From Monomorium pharaonis (taxonomy: Eukaryota > Arthropoda > Insecta > Hymenoptera > Formicidae), in NCBI RefSeq assembly GCF_013373865.1, contig NC_050477.1, positions 9,914,722-9,978,721 of the forward strand: 64,000 nt of DNA, read 5' to 3'. This document shows, piece after piece, positions 62,791 to 64,000 of the stretch. Both the position numbers and the translations under genes were made by a program. Under the pieces are notes generated by a model. It was not told where the DNA came from. It worked only from the letters and a program-made list of their open reading frames with translations, and did not search any database. Each line of letters starts with the position of its first letter. Within the stretch, counting starts at the first letter, position 1.

Positions 62791-64000
62791 CTCAATGTGT
62801 TAAAATTTTAATAATATTAATGAAAAACTATTTTTTACACTTAAATTATGGCCATCATTTTTGAAACACCAAGTATATCCAAAATCAAACCCCATAACAA
62901 CAATCACGGTTACGAATGCAACGTTGTGTCAAAATTTCAAAGCAATCAGTGAAAAACTTACGGAGATCTTAGATGATAAACAAACATTTACATTTTTATT
63001 TATATATAAGTGTAATTATCTTTACAGTGTATAATTAATTTTTAAACATTTTCTTATTTTTACGTAACAAAAATTAATAACTAACAGCTATAATTTATTA
63101 AAGGATTAAAACACTATAAATATGTAACTGGCATCGTAAATGATTATAAATTGTACTTAAATAATGCAACGGTTTCTTTCTCAGCGCAGTATTTATATTT
63201 TATTAACTTAACAAATTGCTCTACAATTATTTAAAATTTCTTCAACTATTTATGCATGCAACGTTATTTATCTGTTCTTCCAAAATAAACGACAATCAGC
63301 GGTAGTCTTGCAACCTTTCTATCGATCTACACTTGGTGGTCGCCATCCACAAAATTCGCGGTGCGGACGGACATTCGGGATTCCTGCAAAAATAAAGAAG
63401 ACGGTTGCACCGAGCGCCGATGCACCAATGCATTCAGCCGTCGGGTCCTCGATGCACGGCCGGCTCGAAAGTTTCGCCGTTAACGTAAAAGCCATCCCGT
63501 ACGGCCGGAGGCACCGATAGAACCTCACCGGGGTGCAGGAAGGGGGACGCGGGGCGAGGGAGGGTGCCGTCCGCGCGTTGCACGCTACGATTGTTTCGCC
63601 GTAATCCTTTATTGGATCAACAGGGCTGGAAACAATCGAGCGCGCCATAACGCGAGGATGGGCAGACGGCCGCGTCGTCGGTCGGGCGGGACGTGGACGG
63701 GTTTTTCGGTCCGTCGGACGCGGCGCGGTGTATGCGGCCGCCACCGTGGGTCCCCGCCGCCGTTTCGGGGGTGGAAGAGGGGGGAAAAGGGGTGCGACGC
63801 GTCTAGATAAGCGGGGGTGGCGTCCCTCGATGATGGGGGATGGGGCGCAGGATTTCTACCTACTTTGCCGGGTGAACGGAGTTACAAATGGGAGAACGCG
63901 GAACTCATCCGCAAGCGGAAAACTCGCCGGGTGCTCTTCTTTCCCGTGTCTGTTTCTCTTTCTCTTTCTGCAACGCGAATACACCCAGTGTCTTCGCTCC
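62791..64000. other. Right edge of window, no gene recognised
   Basis: AT-rich to about 63290, then a GC-rich islet that runs to the window end. Overlapping open frames in 63308-63744 on both strands look compositional. A later fuss exon beyond 64000 is possible but not visible. Confidence 0.5.

Noticed and set aside
62505..62864. 119-codon Ser/Pro/Leu repeat protein
   Set aside because: It is the translation of a 10-bp minisatellite; the repeat exists in all frames.
63308..63744. A gene at the right edge
   Set aside because: Plus- and minus-strand frames overlap fully and look compositional; no motif was recognised.

Overview
The window looks like nuclear DNA of an insect, most likely a hymenopteran and plausibly an ant. 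The evidence is a gene-poor mosaic of CpG-rich islets in very AT-rich sequence, many long GA/CT microsatellites, short palindromic DNA elements with almost no transposase coding, and spliced animal developmental genes. I see no bacterial gene organisation, rRNA, recognisable tRNA or CRISPR array. The species call is inference from texture and protein similarity only.

Two protein-coding genes can be supported. On the minus strand at 13557-14810 an uninterrupted reading frame encodes a 417-residue forkhead transcription factor of the FoxQ2 class (fd102C in Drosophila), with a Groucho-type EH1-like motif after the DNA-binding domain. On the plus strand, four exons between 51154 and 53657 join in phase into the first 440 residues of a Ski/Sno/Dac-family corepressor of the fuss/SKOR (fussel, Corl) type. 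It carries the Ski/Sno homology domain and the SMAD4-binding domain. Its 5' untranslated exon lies upstream and is not identified, and its 3' exons probably lie beyond the window.

Layout: 1-13.3 kb is non-coding sequence downstream of FoxQ2; 13.5-15.9 kb is FoxQ2 with its CpG-rich 5' flank; 16-51 kb is a roughly 36-kb desert between the divergently oriented FoxQ2 and fuss genes; 51.1-53.7 kb holds the fuss exons; 53.7-64 kb is probably a long fuss intron or 3' flank. The desert and flanks hold many GA/CT tracts, one of about 150 bp at 40.7-40.8 kb. They also hold several long hairpin-forming elements, a 25-unit 10-bp minisatellite at 62.5 kb, and GC-rich non-coding islets that may be enhancers.

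Both genes encode developmental, largely neural transcriptional regulators. The most unusual structural feature is an inverted repeat of about 1.08 kb, with 270-280-bp arms, that ends 116 bp before the first fuss coding exon. I found no convincing new protein system. The notable novelty candidates are inverted repeats, hairpins and regulatory architecture.
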